Source: an uncultured Clostridia bacterium
GTDB lineage: Bacteria; Bacillota; Clostridia; Christensenellales; UBA1242
Assembly: GCA_947089305.1 (NCBI GenBank)
Contig: CAMUJQ010000019.1
Coordinates: 1 to 15,021 of the forward strand
Length of the DNA: 15,021 bases
Direction of reading: 5' to 3'
Positions 1 to 6,172 of the stretch are shown one piece after another. A program made the translations under genes and the position numbers. Each line of letters begins with the position of its first letter. The first letter of the stretch is position 1. The notes beneath the pieces are model-generated. The model was not told where the DNA came from. It worked only from the letters and a program-made list of their open reading frames with translations, and did not search any database.

Positions 1-34
1 ATGATTTTGCAAATACTTATTAATGGAGTTATTT

Positions 35-598
35 ATGAGTGATATAATTATTAAAGATAAAGACGGAAATGAAATTCCAAGCAGAAATAGATTTATTTTA
101 GCAACCTTAGCTGCTATTGGTGGCGCGCTAATTGGCATGGGCATATGGGTTGGACTTGCCGCCCTAAATTGGGTTGCATCTGTTGCCGCCTTAACAATTT
201 GTTATTTTGCTAACAAATTTTATAATTTGGCAAGAGGGCCCCAAACCAAAGCCAAATTTTGGATTATTTTTGCAATAACAATCATTACATTACTAATTAG
301 CGAATATCTAGCTTTATATGTTCAATTAGTTTTATCAGATTTAGGCGGAGTAACTTTTGCTAAGACCTTAGTTATTGTATTTAAAAATTTTAATGCTTTT
401 GTATTCGACTTTATTATATTTATTGCATTTGCTATTTTAGGTTGTGCCGCAAGTCTTGCCCAAATTTACAGAGAAGTTTATAAAACTGGCAAAGTTAAAG
501 TTAACGCAACAAATTTTGATGAAAAATCTAATGATGCTTTTGAAGAAAAATTTAAAGAATTTGAAGAAAATTCAAAAGATAAATTTGAGGATAAGTAA
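35..598 (+). CDS. Hypothetical four-helix membrane protein with charged C-terminal tail
   Basis: I do not recognise a named family. An in-frame ATG lies at 23, but GGAG at 25-28 sits 6 nt before the ATG at 35, so 35 is the better start (187 residues, MSDIIIKDKDGNEI...). A short polar N-terminus is followed by about four hydrophobic segments, near residues 16-36, 38-58, 75-97 and 118-142. The Gly/Ala-rich first pair and the following Tyr/Lys linker resemble small membrane proteins common in Clostridia, which often carry an N-terminal zinc ribbon; no Cys pairs are present here. The last 35 or so residues are a Glu/Lys/Phe-rich, probably cytoplasmic tail. The gene stands alone and ends in a terminator shared with the opposing NADAR gene. 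Function unknown. Confidence 0.75.
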   Translation: MSDIIIKDKDGNEIPSRNRFILATLAAIGGALIGMGIWVGLAALNWVASVAALTICYFANKFYNLARGPQTKAKFWIIFAITIITLLISEYLALYVQLVLSDLGGVTFAKTLVIVFKNFNAFVFDFIIFIAFAILGCAASLAQIYREVYKTGKVKVNATNFDEKSNDAFEEKFKEFEENSKDKFEDK

Positions 599-600
599 TA

Positions 601-630
601 AAAAAACTTGCTAAATTTAGCAAGTTTTTT
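601..630. terminator. Bidirectional palindromic terminator
   Basis: A perfect inverted repeat of 15-bp arms with core ACTTGCTAAA/TTTAGCAAGT, flanked by A and T runs. It can terminate both the plus-strand membrane protein gene, whose stop is at 596-598, and the minus-strand NADAR gene, whose stop at 630-632 overlaps the palindrome edge. The core is nearly identical to the terminator at 1783-1810. Confidence 0.85.
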
Positions 631-1121
631 TATTGTTTATTTTTAAACTCTTCTCTAAGTTTCATCCAAATTTTTCCCAGTTCGTTTTGTCCATCACGAT
701 TTTTACCTATTCCCCAAAATGCATCTACAGGACTATCTTCACAAATTAAATAATCTTTTGTTTGCAAAAGCTTTTCTACAACATAAGGATTTTGTTCTGC
801 CTTTGCCCTACATAAAGCTTCCATTAAAGCTAAATTTATTTTATCCCAGTTAGGGTCAACTTTATCTTTATTTTCATGTGCTATTTTTTTAGCTCTATCT
901 GGCGACAAACTTTTTTCAATTTGCTTAGCTATTTTAGGCGCAGTATTTTTGAATTTATAAGCCTGATAAGCATGTTCCACTGTTGCATAAACTTTGCCTT
1001 TATACTTAAATTGAAATGCTGAAAAATTATCTAGCATAAAAAACTCACGCGGATAAAACCCTATATAATCATTAAAACCATCTTTTAACCATTTATCTCG
1101 ATATTTATCTAACTGTATCAT
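630..1121 (-). CDS. NADAR-domain N-glycosidase (YbiA/DUF1768 family)
   Basis: A 163-residue single-domain NADAR protein. Visible family motifs are GFYPREFFMLDNFSAF at residues 21-36, the EHAYQAYKF block at 49-57, and the C-terminal FWGIGKNRDGQNELGKIW block at 135-152. Known members cleave N-glycosidic bonds: E. coli YbiA acts on riboflavin biosynthesis intermediates, and others remove ADP-ribose from guanine in DNA, opposing DarT-type toxins. Which substrate applies here cannot be told from sequence. The ATG is preceded by AAAGGAG with 5 nt spacing. No DarT, macrodomain or riboflavin gene is adjacent, so it is an orphan in this window. It diverges from the pyrophosphatase gene. Family call is sure; substrate is open. 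Confidence 0.9.
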   Translation of the reverse strand: MIQLDKYRDKWLKDGFNDYIGFYPREFFMLDNFSAFQFKYKGKVYATVEHAYQAYKFKNTAPKIAKQIEKSLSPDRAKKIAHENKDKVDPNWDKINLALMEALCRAKAEQNPYVVEKLLQTKDYLICEDSPVDAFWGIGKNRDGQNELGKIWMKLREEFKNKQ

Positions 1122-1142
1122 ACTTTCTCCTTTGTATATTTA

Positions 1143-1170
1143 ATATTATCATAAACTAAAAATTTTTCAA
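1143..1170 (-). promoter_or_regulatory. Candidate promoter of the NADAR gene
   Basis: On the minus strand TTGAAA (1165-1170) is followed after 16 bp by TAATAT (1143-1148). This gives a short leader containing the AAAGGAG site. The match is reasonable but background A+T content is high; an alternative pairing is TTGTTT with GATAAT at 18 bp. Confidence 0.35.
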
Positions 1171-1218
1171 ACAATTTAACTTTATTAGCTTAATTTATTT
1201 TTCTTTTAAAAACAAAAG

Positions 1219-1227
1219 TGCTAGAAT
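1219..1227 (+). promoter_or_regulatory. Candidate extended -10 promoter of ppa
   Basis: TGC followed by TAGAAT (1222-1227) forms an extended -10 element 10 nt upstream of the TAAGGAG ribosome binding site (1237-1243). No good -35 hexamer is visible at 16-18 bp, as is tolerated for extended -10 promoters. Confidence 0.4.
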
Positions 1228-1250
1228 AATAAACTATAAGGAGAAATTAA

Positions 1251-1784
1251 ATGAACATTTGGAAAGATATAAGAAAAGAACGCGTTACCCCACAAGACTT
1301 TGTTGCATGTATAGAAATTCAACAAGGCGACAAAACAAAATATGAACTTGATAAAGAAACTGGTTGTTTAATTATGGATAGAGTTTTGTATACCAGCACG
1401 CACTACCCTATGAACTATGGTTTTATTCCTCTAACTTATTGTGGCGACCATGACCCCTTAGACACCTTTGTTCTTTGTAGTGAACCTCTTGAAAGGTTAT
1501 GTCTAGTTAGATGCTATCCTATTGGGGTTGTTATTATGATAGATGGAAATGAAAGAGATGAAAAAGTTATTGCTATTCCTTATGGTGACCCTCAATATAA
1601 TGGGTATAAAGATATAGCCGAACTCCCAGAACATATTTTTGAAGAATTAATGCACTTTTTAAAAGTTTACAAACAACTTGAAAATAAAAAAGTTGAAGTA
1701 AAAGAACTTGGTGGACATGAACGCGCAATTAAAATAATTGAAGAAGCCTTAGAACTTTACAATAAAGAAATTTTAAAAAAATAA
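1251..1784 (+). CDS. ppa: Inorganic pyrophosphatase, soluble family I
   Basis: Hydrolyses pyrophosphate to two phosphates in the cytoplasm, pulling biosynthetic reactions forward. The 177-residue length is that of prokaryotic family I enzymes. The active-site set aligns with E. coli numbering within one or two residues: E22, K30, E32, R44, Y56, the metal-binding D66/D68/D71 in GDHDPLD, then D98, D103, K105 with the exact family spacing, and Y140-K141. All catalytic residues appear present. TAAGGAG lies 7 nt before the ATG. It is monocistronic between a candidate extended -10 promoter and a terminator shared with the dehydrogenase pseudogene. Many Bacillota use the unrelated family II enzyme, so a family I gene is a lineage clue. 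Confidence 0.97.
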   Translation: MNIWKDIRKERVTPQDFVACIEIQQGDKTKYELDKETGCLIMDRVLYTSTHYPMNYGFIPLTYCGDHDPLDTFVLCSEPLERLCLVRCYPIGVVIMIDGNERDEKVIAIPYGDPQYNGYKDIAELPEHIFEELMHFLKVYKQLENKKVEVKELGGHERAIKIIEEALELYNKEILKK

Positions 1785-1810
1785 AACTTGCTAAAATTTA
1801 GGCAAGTTTT
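1783..1810. terminator. Bidirectional terminator, near copy of the one at 601-630
   Basis: AAAACTTGC (1783-1791) pairs with GCAAGTTTT (1802-1810), and inner bases can extend the stem with one bulge. It lies between the convergent ends of ppa and the dehydrogenase pseudogene. It differs from the 601-630 palindrome mainly by single inserted bases in the loop side. Confidence 0.8.
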
Positions 1811-1811
1811 T

Positions 1812-2621
1812 TTAATACATCTTATTAACAATTTTTAAAACTAATTTACGAGGTAAAAGTTTATTTAACAAAACAAAAATTTTGTATTTTGCTCCAATTA
1901 TCTTTCTTGGAGGAACATGCTTTTTTGCAATAGTTTTTAAAATTTGTTCTGCAACTTTAAATTTATCTAAACCATTAATTTCATCTCTTTCCATACTTGA
2001 AACAGCTTTTGTTTCGCGTTCTTTATAAACACTATCCACAACACTTTTTACTCTGTTTTTTGTAAAGTTAGTTTTAACATCCCCAGGAAGAATTACTCCC
2101 ACTTGAATTCCATAGTTTTGAACTTACATTCTTAAACTTTCACTTAAAAGTAAAACTGCTGCTTTAGTTGAACTATAAAAGCCTTGGAATGGAATAGGAA
2201 AAATTGCTGCAACACTGCTTATATTAATAATTTTACCATTTTTATTTACTCGCATATAAGGAAGCACAGCTTGTGTTACATTAACAACTCCTAAGAGATT
2301 AGTGTCCACAATTAAATTAACATCTTGATTGGTAGCATTTTCAACAGCCCCTGAAATTCCTAATCCCGCATTGTTAATTAAAATATCAATACTTTTTTCT
2401 TTATTAATAATTTCTGATATTGCACTGTTTACTTGCTCTTTATTTCTGACATCGCAGCTAAGATATACTACATTTTCTAGTGCATCATTTGTTTTACTTT
2501 TACAAAGTCCATAAACTTTGGCTCCAAAACTATTAGCAAGTTGGGCTATTGCTGCACCAATGCCACTTGATGCGCCCGTTATAACTACTATTTTATTATA
2601 AAAATATTTTTTTAAATTCAT
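1812..2621 (-). pseudogene. Short-chain dehydrogenase/reductase with one in-frame stop
   Basis: Read through its single internal TAA (2124-2126, codon 166), this is a complete classical SDR of 270 codons. Codons 1-165 carry the cofactor motif TGASSGIG (15-22), NNAG (83-86), N108, S136 and the YxxxK pair Y149/K153. After the stop, VQNYGIQ and then LPGDVKTNF continue in the same frame to a normal C-terminus ending KIVNKMY. Related SDRs usually have Glu after SLRM, so GAA to TAA is the likely single change. No frameshift is needed. A good ribosome binding site (AGAGGA) and promoter remain, so the lesion looks recent, or is a sequencing error or a readthrough case. A 165-residue truncated protein would retain the catalytic residues but lack the substrate-binding and C-terminal part. 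Substrate unknown. Confidence 0.85.
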
Positions 2622-2639
2622 AAACTTTCCTCTTAACTT

Positions 2640-2668
2640 ATTTTAAACAAATAAATAAACTTGTGCAA
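2640..2668 (-). promoter_or_regulatory. Candidate promoter of the dehydrogenase
   Basis: On the minus strand TTGCAC (2663-2668), 17 bp, then TAAAAT (2640-2645), about 18 nt before the start codon. Five of six bases match the -10 consensus; the -35 is weak. It supports the view that the gene was expressed before or despite the nonsense codon. Confidence 0.35.
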
Positions 2669-2693
2669 ATAAATTTAATATATTTCATATAAT
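2667..2693 (+). promoter_or_regulatory. Possible sigma-E-type promoter of yabPQ
   Basis: CATATAAT (2686-2693) matches seven of eight positions of the sigma-E -10 consensus CATACAnT, with an AATA-containing candidate -35 at 2667-2673. The spacing of 12 bp is shorter than usual and the region is A+T-rich, so this is weak. The prediction fits the known sigma-E control of yabP in Bacillus. Confidence 0.25.
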
Positions 2694-2718
2694 TAGTTAT
2701 AAAGTTGGAGGTGTTATT

Positions 2719-3006
2719 TTGGAATTACAAACTAAACAACATGTTAGCGAATCTAAAGATTATAAGCTAACAATGAACGGGTCAAGCTCATTTTTAATTA
2801 ATGGATTAAAAAAAGTTATTAAGTCGTCACCTGAATTTATTAGTTTAGAAATTGGGAATAAAACAATTGAAATTTATGGAAAAAACTTTGCTATATCTAA
2901 GCTAAATGTTAATGACGGCATTTTAGAAGTTAATGGTGAAATAAGCGATTTTAAAATTAAAGCGGGAAAAGATGATACCCCATTTTTTAAAAGACTATTT
3001 AAATAA
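2719..3006 (+). CDS. yabP: YabP-family sporulation protein
   Basis: A 95-residue protein with the YabP/YqfC layout: an N-terminal strand with H8 and the KLTMNGSSSFLINGL segment, then VIKSSPEFISLEIGNKTIEI, GKNFAISKLNVNDGILEVNG and a closing EISDFKI strand. YabP is a mother-cell sporulation protein needed for spore coat/cortex assembly in Bacillus. The start is TTG, placed by GGAGGTG at 2707-2713 with 5 nt spacing. It is the first gene of a two-gene operon with yabQ, 11 bp downstream. A C-terminal tail after the domain (DDTPFFKRLFK) is basic and not part of the motif. Family assignment is good; functional sporulation in this organism is inferred only. Confidence 0.85.
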   Translation: MELQTKQHVSESKDYKLTMNGSSSFLINGLKKVIKSSPEFISLEIGNKTIEIYGKNFAISKLNVNDGILEVNGEISDFKIKAGKDDTPFFKRLFK

Positions 3007-3017
3007 AGGAGAAAAAA

Positions 3018-3377
3018 TTGATTTTAACAAGTAAAGAAAGCCTTGTTATTTTTGCACTATATTTTGCACTTGGAGTTATTCTTGCCATAGTTTGCAAAGT
3101 TCTTTTAATGCTACTCACAAAAGCCATTAATATTTTATTTCCCTATAAAGAAAATTCAAAAATAAAAATAAACAAACAACTAATTGTAAATATTTTAGTT
3201 GCCACTTTGATTTTTGCAATATTTTTAACTTTGTTTATATTTATTGCAATTGAATTTAATTATGGACAGTTTAGGCTATTTATGTTGATTGCTTCACTTT
3301 TAGGGTTTTACTTAATGTTTAAAATATTTTCTTGCAAGTTTATAAAATTTAAAGCCAAAACAAAAAAAACGAGTTAA
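3018..3377 (+). CDS. yabQ: YabQ-like spore cortex membrane protein
   Basis: A 119-residue protein with about three membrane helices, near residues 7-33, 54-78 and 85-104. YabQ is an integral membrane protein of the developing spore, required for cortex formation. Supporting features are its position directly after yabP, the hydrophobic first helix followed by a basic loop, and the conserved-looking segment NYGQFRLFMLIASLLGFYL (81-99), which matches the family pattern NYGelRly...G. It is shorter than Bacillus YabQ. The TTG start is fixed by AAAGGAG (3005-3011) 6 nt upstream. The usual next gene divIC is missing: a terminator hairpin begins within the last codons. Confidence 0.75.
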   Translation: MILTSKESLVIFALYFALGVILAIVCKVLLMLLTKAINILFPYKENSKIKINKQLIVNILVATLIFAIFLTLFIFIAIEFNYGQFRLFMLIASLLGFYLMFKIFSCKFIKFKAKTKKTS

Positions 3378-3387
3378 CCTCGTTTTT
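3365..3387. terminator. Bidirectional terminator spanning both stop codons
   Basis: AAAAACGAG (3365-3373) pairs with CTCGTTTTT (3379-3387) around a 5-nt loop. The yabQ stop TAA (3375-3377) lies in the loop and the stop of the opposing MarR gene (3386-3388) overlaps the right arm, so two convergent genes share one hairpin. Confidence 0.8.
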
Positions 3388-3787
3388 ATTTTAAAATTTC
3401 TACTATTGTTTTTGAGGCGGATTCAAGTTCAGCGATTTCTTTGTTAGATAAAATTTTTTTAAAACATGCTTCACCATCGTTTAAAAAATTTGTAACTTCA
3501 GCTTTACCTTTTTCTAAAAGTCTATATTTTATAAAACGGTTATCTGTTCCATTTTTTATTTTTTCTATTAAACCCATCTCGCACAAGTTGTTACATAAAA
3601 TAGCTAAATTTGTTTTTACAATTTTAACTTGGTCGAATATTTCTTTATTTGTTATTTCTCCCCCGTTTTTATCCATGGCGAGAAGAACCTGCATTTTTAA
3701 TGTAAGTCCACCTTTATTTTTTTCTGCCGTTCTATTTAAAACTCTTTCTACACTTATTACACTATCTATAATTGAATTTATATCCAT
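3386..3787 (-). CDS. MarR-type winged-helix transcriptional regulator
   Basis: A 133-residue DNA-binding protein with MarR architecture. A helical N-terminus is followed by LTLKMQVLLAMDKNGGEITNKEI, the recognition helix region KTNLAILCNNLCEMGLIEK, the wing with DNRFIKYRLLEKGK, and a C-terminal dimerisation helix. Its ligand and targets are unknown. An in-frame ATG at 3832 would add MFLFLIYFVLCYNNR, which is atypical for the family and would place the TATAAT box inside the gene; the ATG at 3787 is preferred. No ribosome binding site precedes either start, so the message may be leaderless. It follows the BofA-like gene on the same strand and is convergent with yabPQ, whose expression it might affect. 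Confidence 0.75.
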   Translation of the reverse strand: MDINSIIDSVISVERVLNRTAEKNKGGLTLKMQVLLAMDKNGGEITNKEIFDQVKIVKTNLAILCNNLCEMGLIEKIKNGTDNRFIKYRLLEKGKAEVTNFLNDGEACFKKILSNKEIAELESASKTIVEILK

Positions 3788-3793
3788 ACGGTT

Positions 3794-3802
3794 ATTATAA
3801 CA
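3794..3802 (-). promoter_or_regulatory. Extended -10 promoter at the MarR start codon
   Basis: On the minus strand TGT precedes a perfect TATAAT (3794-3799), and only 6 nt separate the -10 from the ATG at 3785-3787. The expected transcription start falls on or next to the A of the ATG. No clear -35 is present. Confidence 0.45.
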
Positions 3803-3838
3803 TAACACAAAATAAATTAAAAACAAAAACATGTTATA

Positions 3839-4084
3839 TTAAAAATATATTAAAACAATGGGCATTATAAAGCCAACTAATCCGCAGGCACCAAAAAGAC
3901 AACAAGCGAAACTTGAATATTTTAATATTGAAAAAACAACCAAAGTTATATAAATAAAAAAGTTAACTGCGTTAAATAAAAAAATTTTACAAAAAGTTTT
4001 AAACTTTGCATTAAAAAGCACACATAAAAAACCAAGTATTACAACACCCATTACAAAACATAAAATAGCTTCAATTAAGTCCAT
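3839..4084 (-). CDS. Small membrane protein, possibly BofA-like
   Basis: An 81-residue, almost wholly hydrophobic protein with two or three membrane segments, near residues 5-25, 36-54 and 58-80. The order of features resembles BofA, the membrane inhibitor of pro-sigma-K processing, which is about 87 residues: an N-terminal helix, a basic stretch (NAKFKTFCK), a helix with a conserved-type Asn (FNAVNFF), and a Gly-rich C-terminal helix (FGACGLVGFIMPIV) resembling the BofA GllGiPG end. Nearby yabPQ make a sporulation role plausible. Similarity is weak and no ribosome binding site is visible before the ATG, so both function and start are uncertain. Four or five Cys residues in membrane segments are unusual. 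Confidence 0.45.
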   Translation of the reverse strand: MDLIEAILCFVMGVVILGFLCVLFNAKFKTFCKIFLFNAVNFFIYITLVVFSILKYSSFACCLFGACGLVGFIMPIVLIYF

Positions 4085-4171
4085 AAAATAATATATTTTT
4101 CAAAATCAAAAATTATAAGTAACAAAAATTTAATTTAAATAATAGATAAGTTTACAAAGGAGATTTATTTA

Positions 4172-4630
4172 ATGGACACTTTAAAAAATTCCAGTTTAAT
4201 GGCACAAAATCTTGCAAAAGCATTGCATGCAAGCAAACAAAAATATGATGATGAGAAAATTGTTGAGGTTAATGATTTACTTCTTGATAATGAAGAAGAA
4301 AATTTGGACATTCCACTTTCTGAATTTGATATGGCAGTTCAAAATGTTATATTTGGGCTTAAGGGCATTGGTAATTTTACAAATAATAAAGAGCAAGCAG
4401 AGCAACATCTTTATAATTTTTTAACAAGCTTTTCTTCAAATTATGTTGTTAACAATGAAGATTTACCAACAGGTACAACTAGCGAAACTAAAATTGTTTT
4501 TATTGTTAGATATATTGAAGCTCTTCTAACTCTTTTAACTTTTGATCTTAACGAAAAGCAAAACGAACTTGTTTTAACCTTAATTCAATATGGTCTTAAT
4601 ACAATAATAGAAATAGCTAATAATTTGTAA
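4172..4630 (+). CDS. Hypothetical acidic soluble protein
   Basis: I do not recognise a family. The 152-residue product has no signal peptide or membrane span. The N-terminal 50 residues are helical and acidic, with EEENLDIPLSEFD at about 38-52. The rest looks all-helical, ending in leucine-rich helices (IEALLTLLTFDLNEKQNELVLTLIQYGL). AAAGGAG (4156-4162) lies 9 nt before the ATG, so translation should be efficient. It diverges from the BofA-like gene and is monocistronic with its own terminator. An open frame at 4212-4424 is only an overlapping shadow. The even codon pattern and good ribosome binding site argue that it is real. Confidence 0.75.
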   Translation: MDTLKNSSLMAQNLAKALHASKQKYDDEKIVEVNDLLLDNEEENLDIPLSEFDMAVQNVIFGLKGIGNFTNNKEQAEQHLYNFLTSFSSNYVVNNEDLPTGTTSETKIVFIVRYIEALLTLLTFDLNEKQNELVLTLIQYGLNTIIEIANNL

Positions 4631-4633
4631 TAT

Positions 4634-4663
4634 AAAAAAACAACTTATTTAAGTTGTTTTTTT
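4634..4663. terminator. Bidirectional terminator
   Basis: A7-CAACTT pairs with AAGTTG-T7 around a small A/T loop. It serves the plus-strand hypothetical gene and the 3' end of the long minus-strand operon, whose last stop codon starts at 4663. Confidence 0.8.
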
Positions 4664-6162
4664 TATTCTAAAATTTTTTCATTCATATTAGCACTAGGCT
4701 CTCTTGGTGGGCGGTGACGTGGAATTTTTGGATTGTTATGATTAATAATTGGCACGGCGATAAAGCCTTGAATTATGTAAAGATAATAACTAATTAATCT
4801 CCAGAACAATAATGCCCAGAATAAGGTGCCCCCAATAAACACAGATTTAAACAAAGCCATAAATGCAACATCTGCAAAAATAACATTCCCAGGAAGCAAC
4901 CAAATGCCCATAGCTAATTCACACATTAAGGTTCTTGCTCCAATAGAAATAATTTGGCTAGTTTCAAAACCAAAGAAAGAACAATAAATAAAGAAAGGAA
5001 TTAAACATCTTATTAATATCAAAATAAGACTACTAATAAACATTACAAAGAAACTAAAGAAATCTGTAAAAAATTTTTTAAAGGATGTTTGATAGTCGTG
5101 AACAAATCTTAACACTTTTACATAAACTTCACGATAATCTTTAATAATTCTTATTTTTCTTAAAAATTTTAAAACTCCAATTGTGCAAGCGGGTGCAACT
5201 TTTTTTGAAATACTAAAGAAGAACACAATTGCAAGCAGTAATATTTGCCACGCTAAACCAATGTAAGCTGCAACCCCAATAAATTTTGCTCCAAAATCAC
5301 CAAACTCTGGCTGCCCACTAAGCATAAATAAAATTATAATAACAAGTAAATAACAAAATTGATTATAAATATATTTTGTGACAGGCACGCTTGCAGCAAA
5401 ACTACCATCAATTTTTTTTCTTGTTAAATAGCTGATTTGCATAGCTTGCCCACCTGTTGAAAGTGGTGTAATAAAATCATAATATTTACCTATTGCTGTT
5501 GTGTTATAACTTACAATAGGTCGATTTTTTTTTGTTCCCCTTAAAAGCAAAATATAATAACGTAAGCTTTCTACAAACATAGTTAAAGCAAAACATCCAA
5601 ACGCAGCAATTAACCACCAAACATTACTACTTTCAGCAAGTTCTTTAAATGGAACTTTGCTTTGACTATTAATTGATAAGAATACTATAAAACTGATGAT
5701 ATTTACAATTAAACAAGCAGTGTAAAAATATCTCATAAATCTGCTTGTTTTTTTCTTAACTTCTTTTTCTGCTCCAACAATAGTGCTTTCAACTGTTGGT
5801 TCAATTTCCTCTTTATTTTCTTTTGCAATCTCTTCAGCTTCAATTGCATGAGCTTCAAGTTTTTCTTTTAAATTTTGACTATTCTCATTTAGACTATCTT
5901 TTTTTTGAACTTTTGTTTTATCTTTTTTAATTTCACTTTTATCTTCACTGTGTATTGTATTATTATCGCTTTCTTGAGCCTTCTCTTCAATGTGCTCTAA
6001 TTCTTCTCTGTTACTTTCCTGTTCAACTTCTTCTTTTACAGTTATAGGTTTCTTTCCTGTAAACTCAAATTCTTCATTTCCATCAAAAAAAGAAGAAGAT
6101 TCTTTCTCAGGAGAATCTCTTAAGCTTTCATCCACCTGTGTATCTTTCTCTTCTTCTTTCAT
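4663..6162 (-). CDS. UPF0104/YbhN-family flippase-like membrane protein
   Basis: A 499-residue protein of the lysylphosphatidylglycerol synthase transmembrane family (MprF flippase-like domain, without the synthase domain). Residues 1-140 are a Glu/Lys/Ser-rich, probably disordered cytoplasmic extension. The membrane part has roughly eight hydrophobic segments between 144 and 466. The diagnostic segment GKYYDFITPLSTGGQ (225-239) is followed by QISYL, as in Gram-positive members. Such proteins are thought to move lipid-linked molecules across the membrane; the substrate here is unknown. The C-terminus is Pro/Arg-rich. Its ATG is 10 bp after the parvulin lipoprotein stop, with AAAGGG as ribosome binding site, so the two are co-transcribed from the promoter after mfd. 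Confidence 0.85.
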   Translation of the reverse strand: MKEEEKDTQVDESLRDSPEKESSSFFDGNEEFEFTGKKPITVKEEVEQESNREELEHIEEKAQESDNNTIHSEDKSEIKKDKTKVQKKDSLNENSQNLKEKLEAHAIEAEEIAKENKEEIEPTVESTIVGAEKEVKKKTSRFMRYFYTACLIVNIISFIVFLSINSQSKVPFKELAESSNVWWLIAAFGCFALTMFVESLRYYILLLRGTKKNRPIVSYNTTAIGKYYDFITPLSTGGQAMQISYLTRKKIDGSFAASVPVTKYIYNQFCYLLVIIILFMLSGQPEFGDFGAKFIGVAAYIGLAWQILLLAIVFFFSISKKVAPACTIGVLKFLRKIRIIKDYREVYVKVLRFVHDYQTSFKKFFTDFFSFFVMFISSLILILIRCLIPFFIYCSFFGFETSQIISIGARTLMCELAMGIWLLPGNVIFADVAFMALFKSVFIGGTLFWALLFWRLISYYLYIIQGFIAVPIINHNNPKIPRHRPPREPSANMNEKILE

Positions 6163-6172
6163 TTAAAACCCT

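Noticed and set aside
1812..2621. Two separate genes or a frameshift in the dehydrogenase
   Set aside because: The gap of seven codons is in frame and encodes the expected missing residues, so a single nonsense codon explains it.
3441..3800. 119-codon plus-strand open frame opposite the MarR gene
   Set aside because: The minus-strand frame has clear MarR motifs; the plus-strand translation has none and no ribosome binding site.
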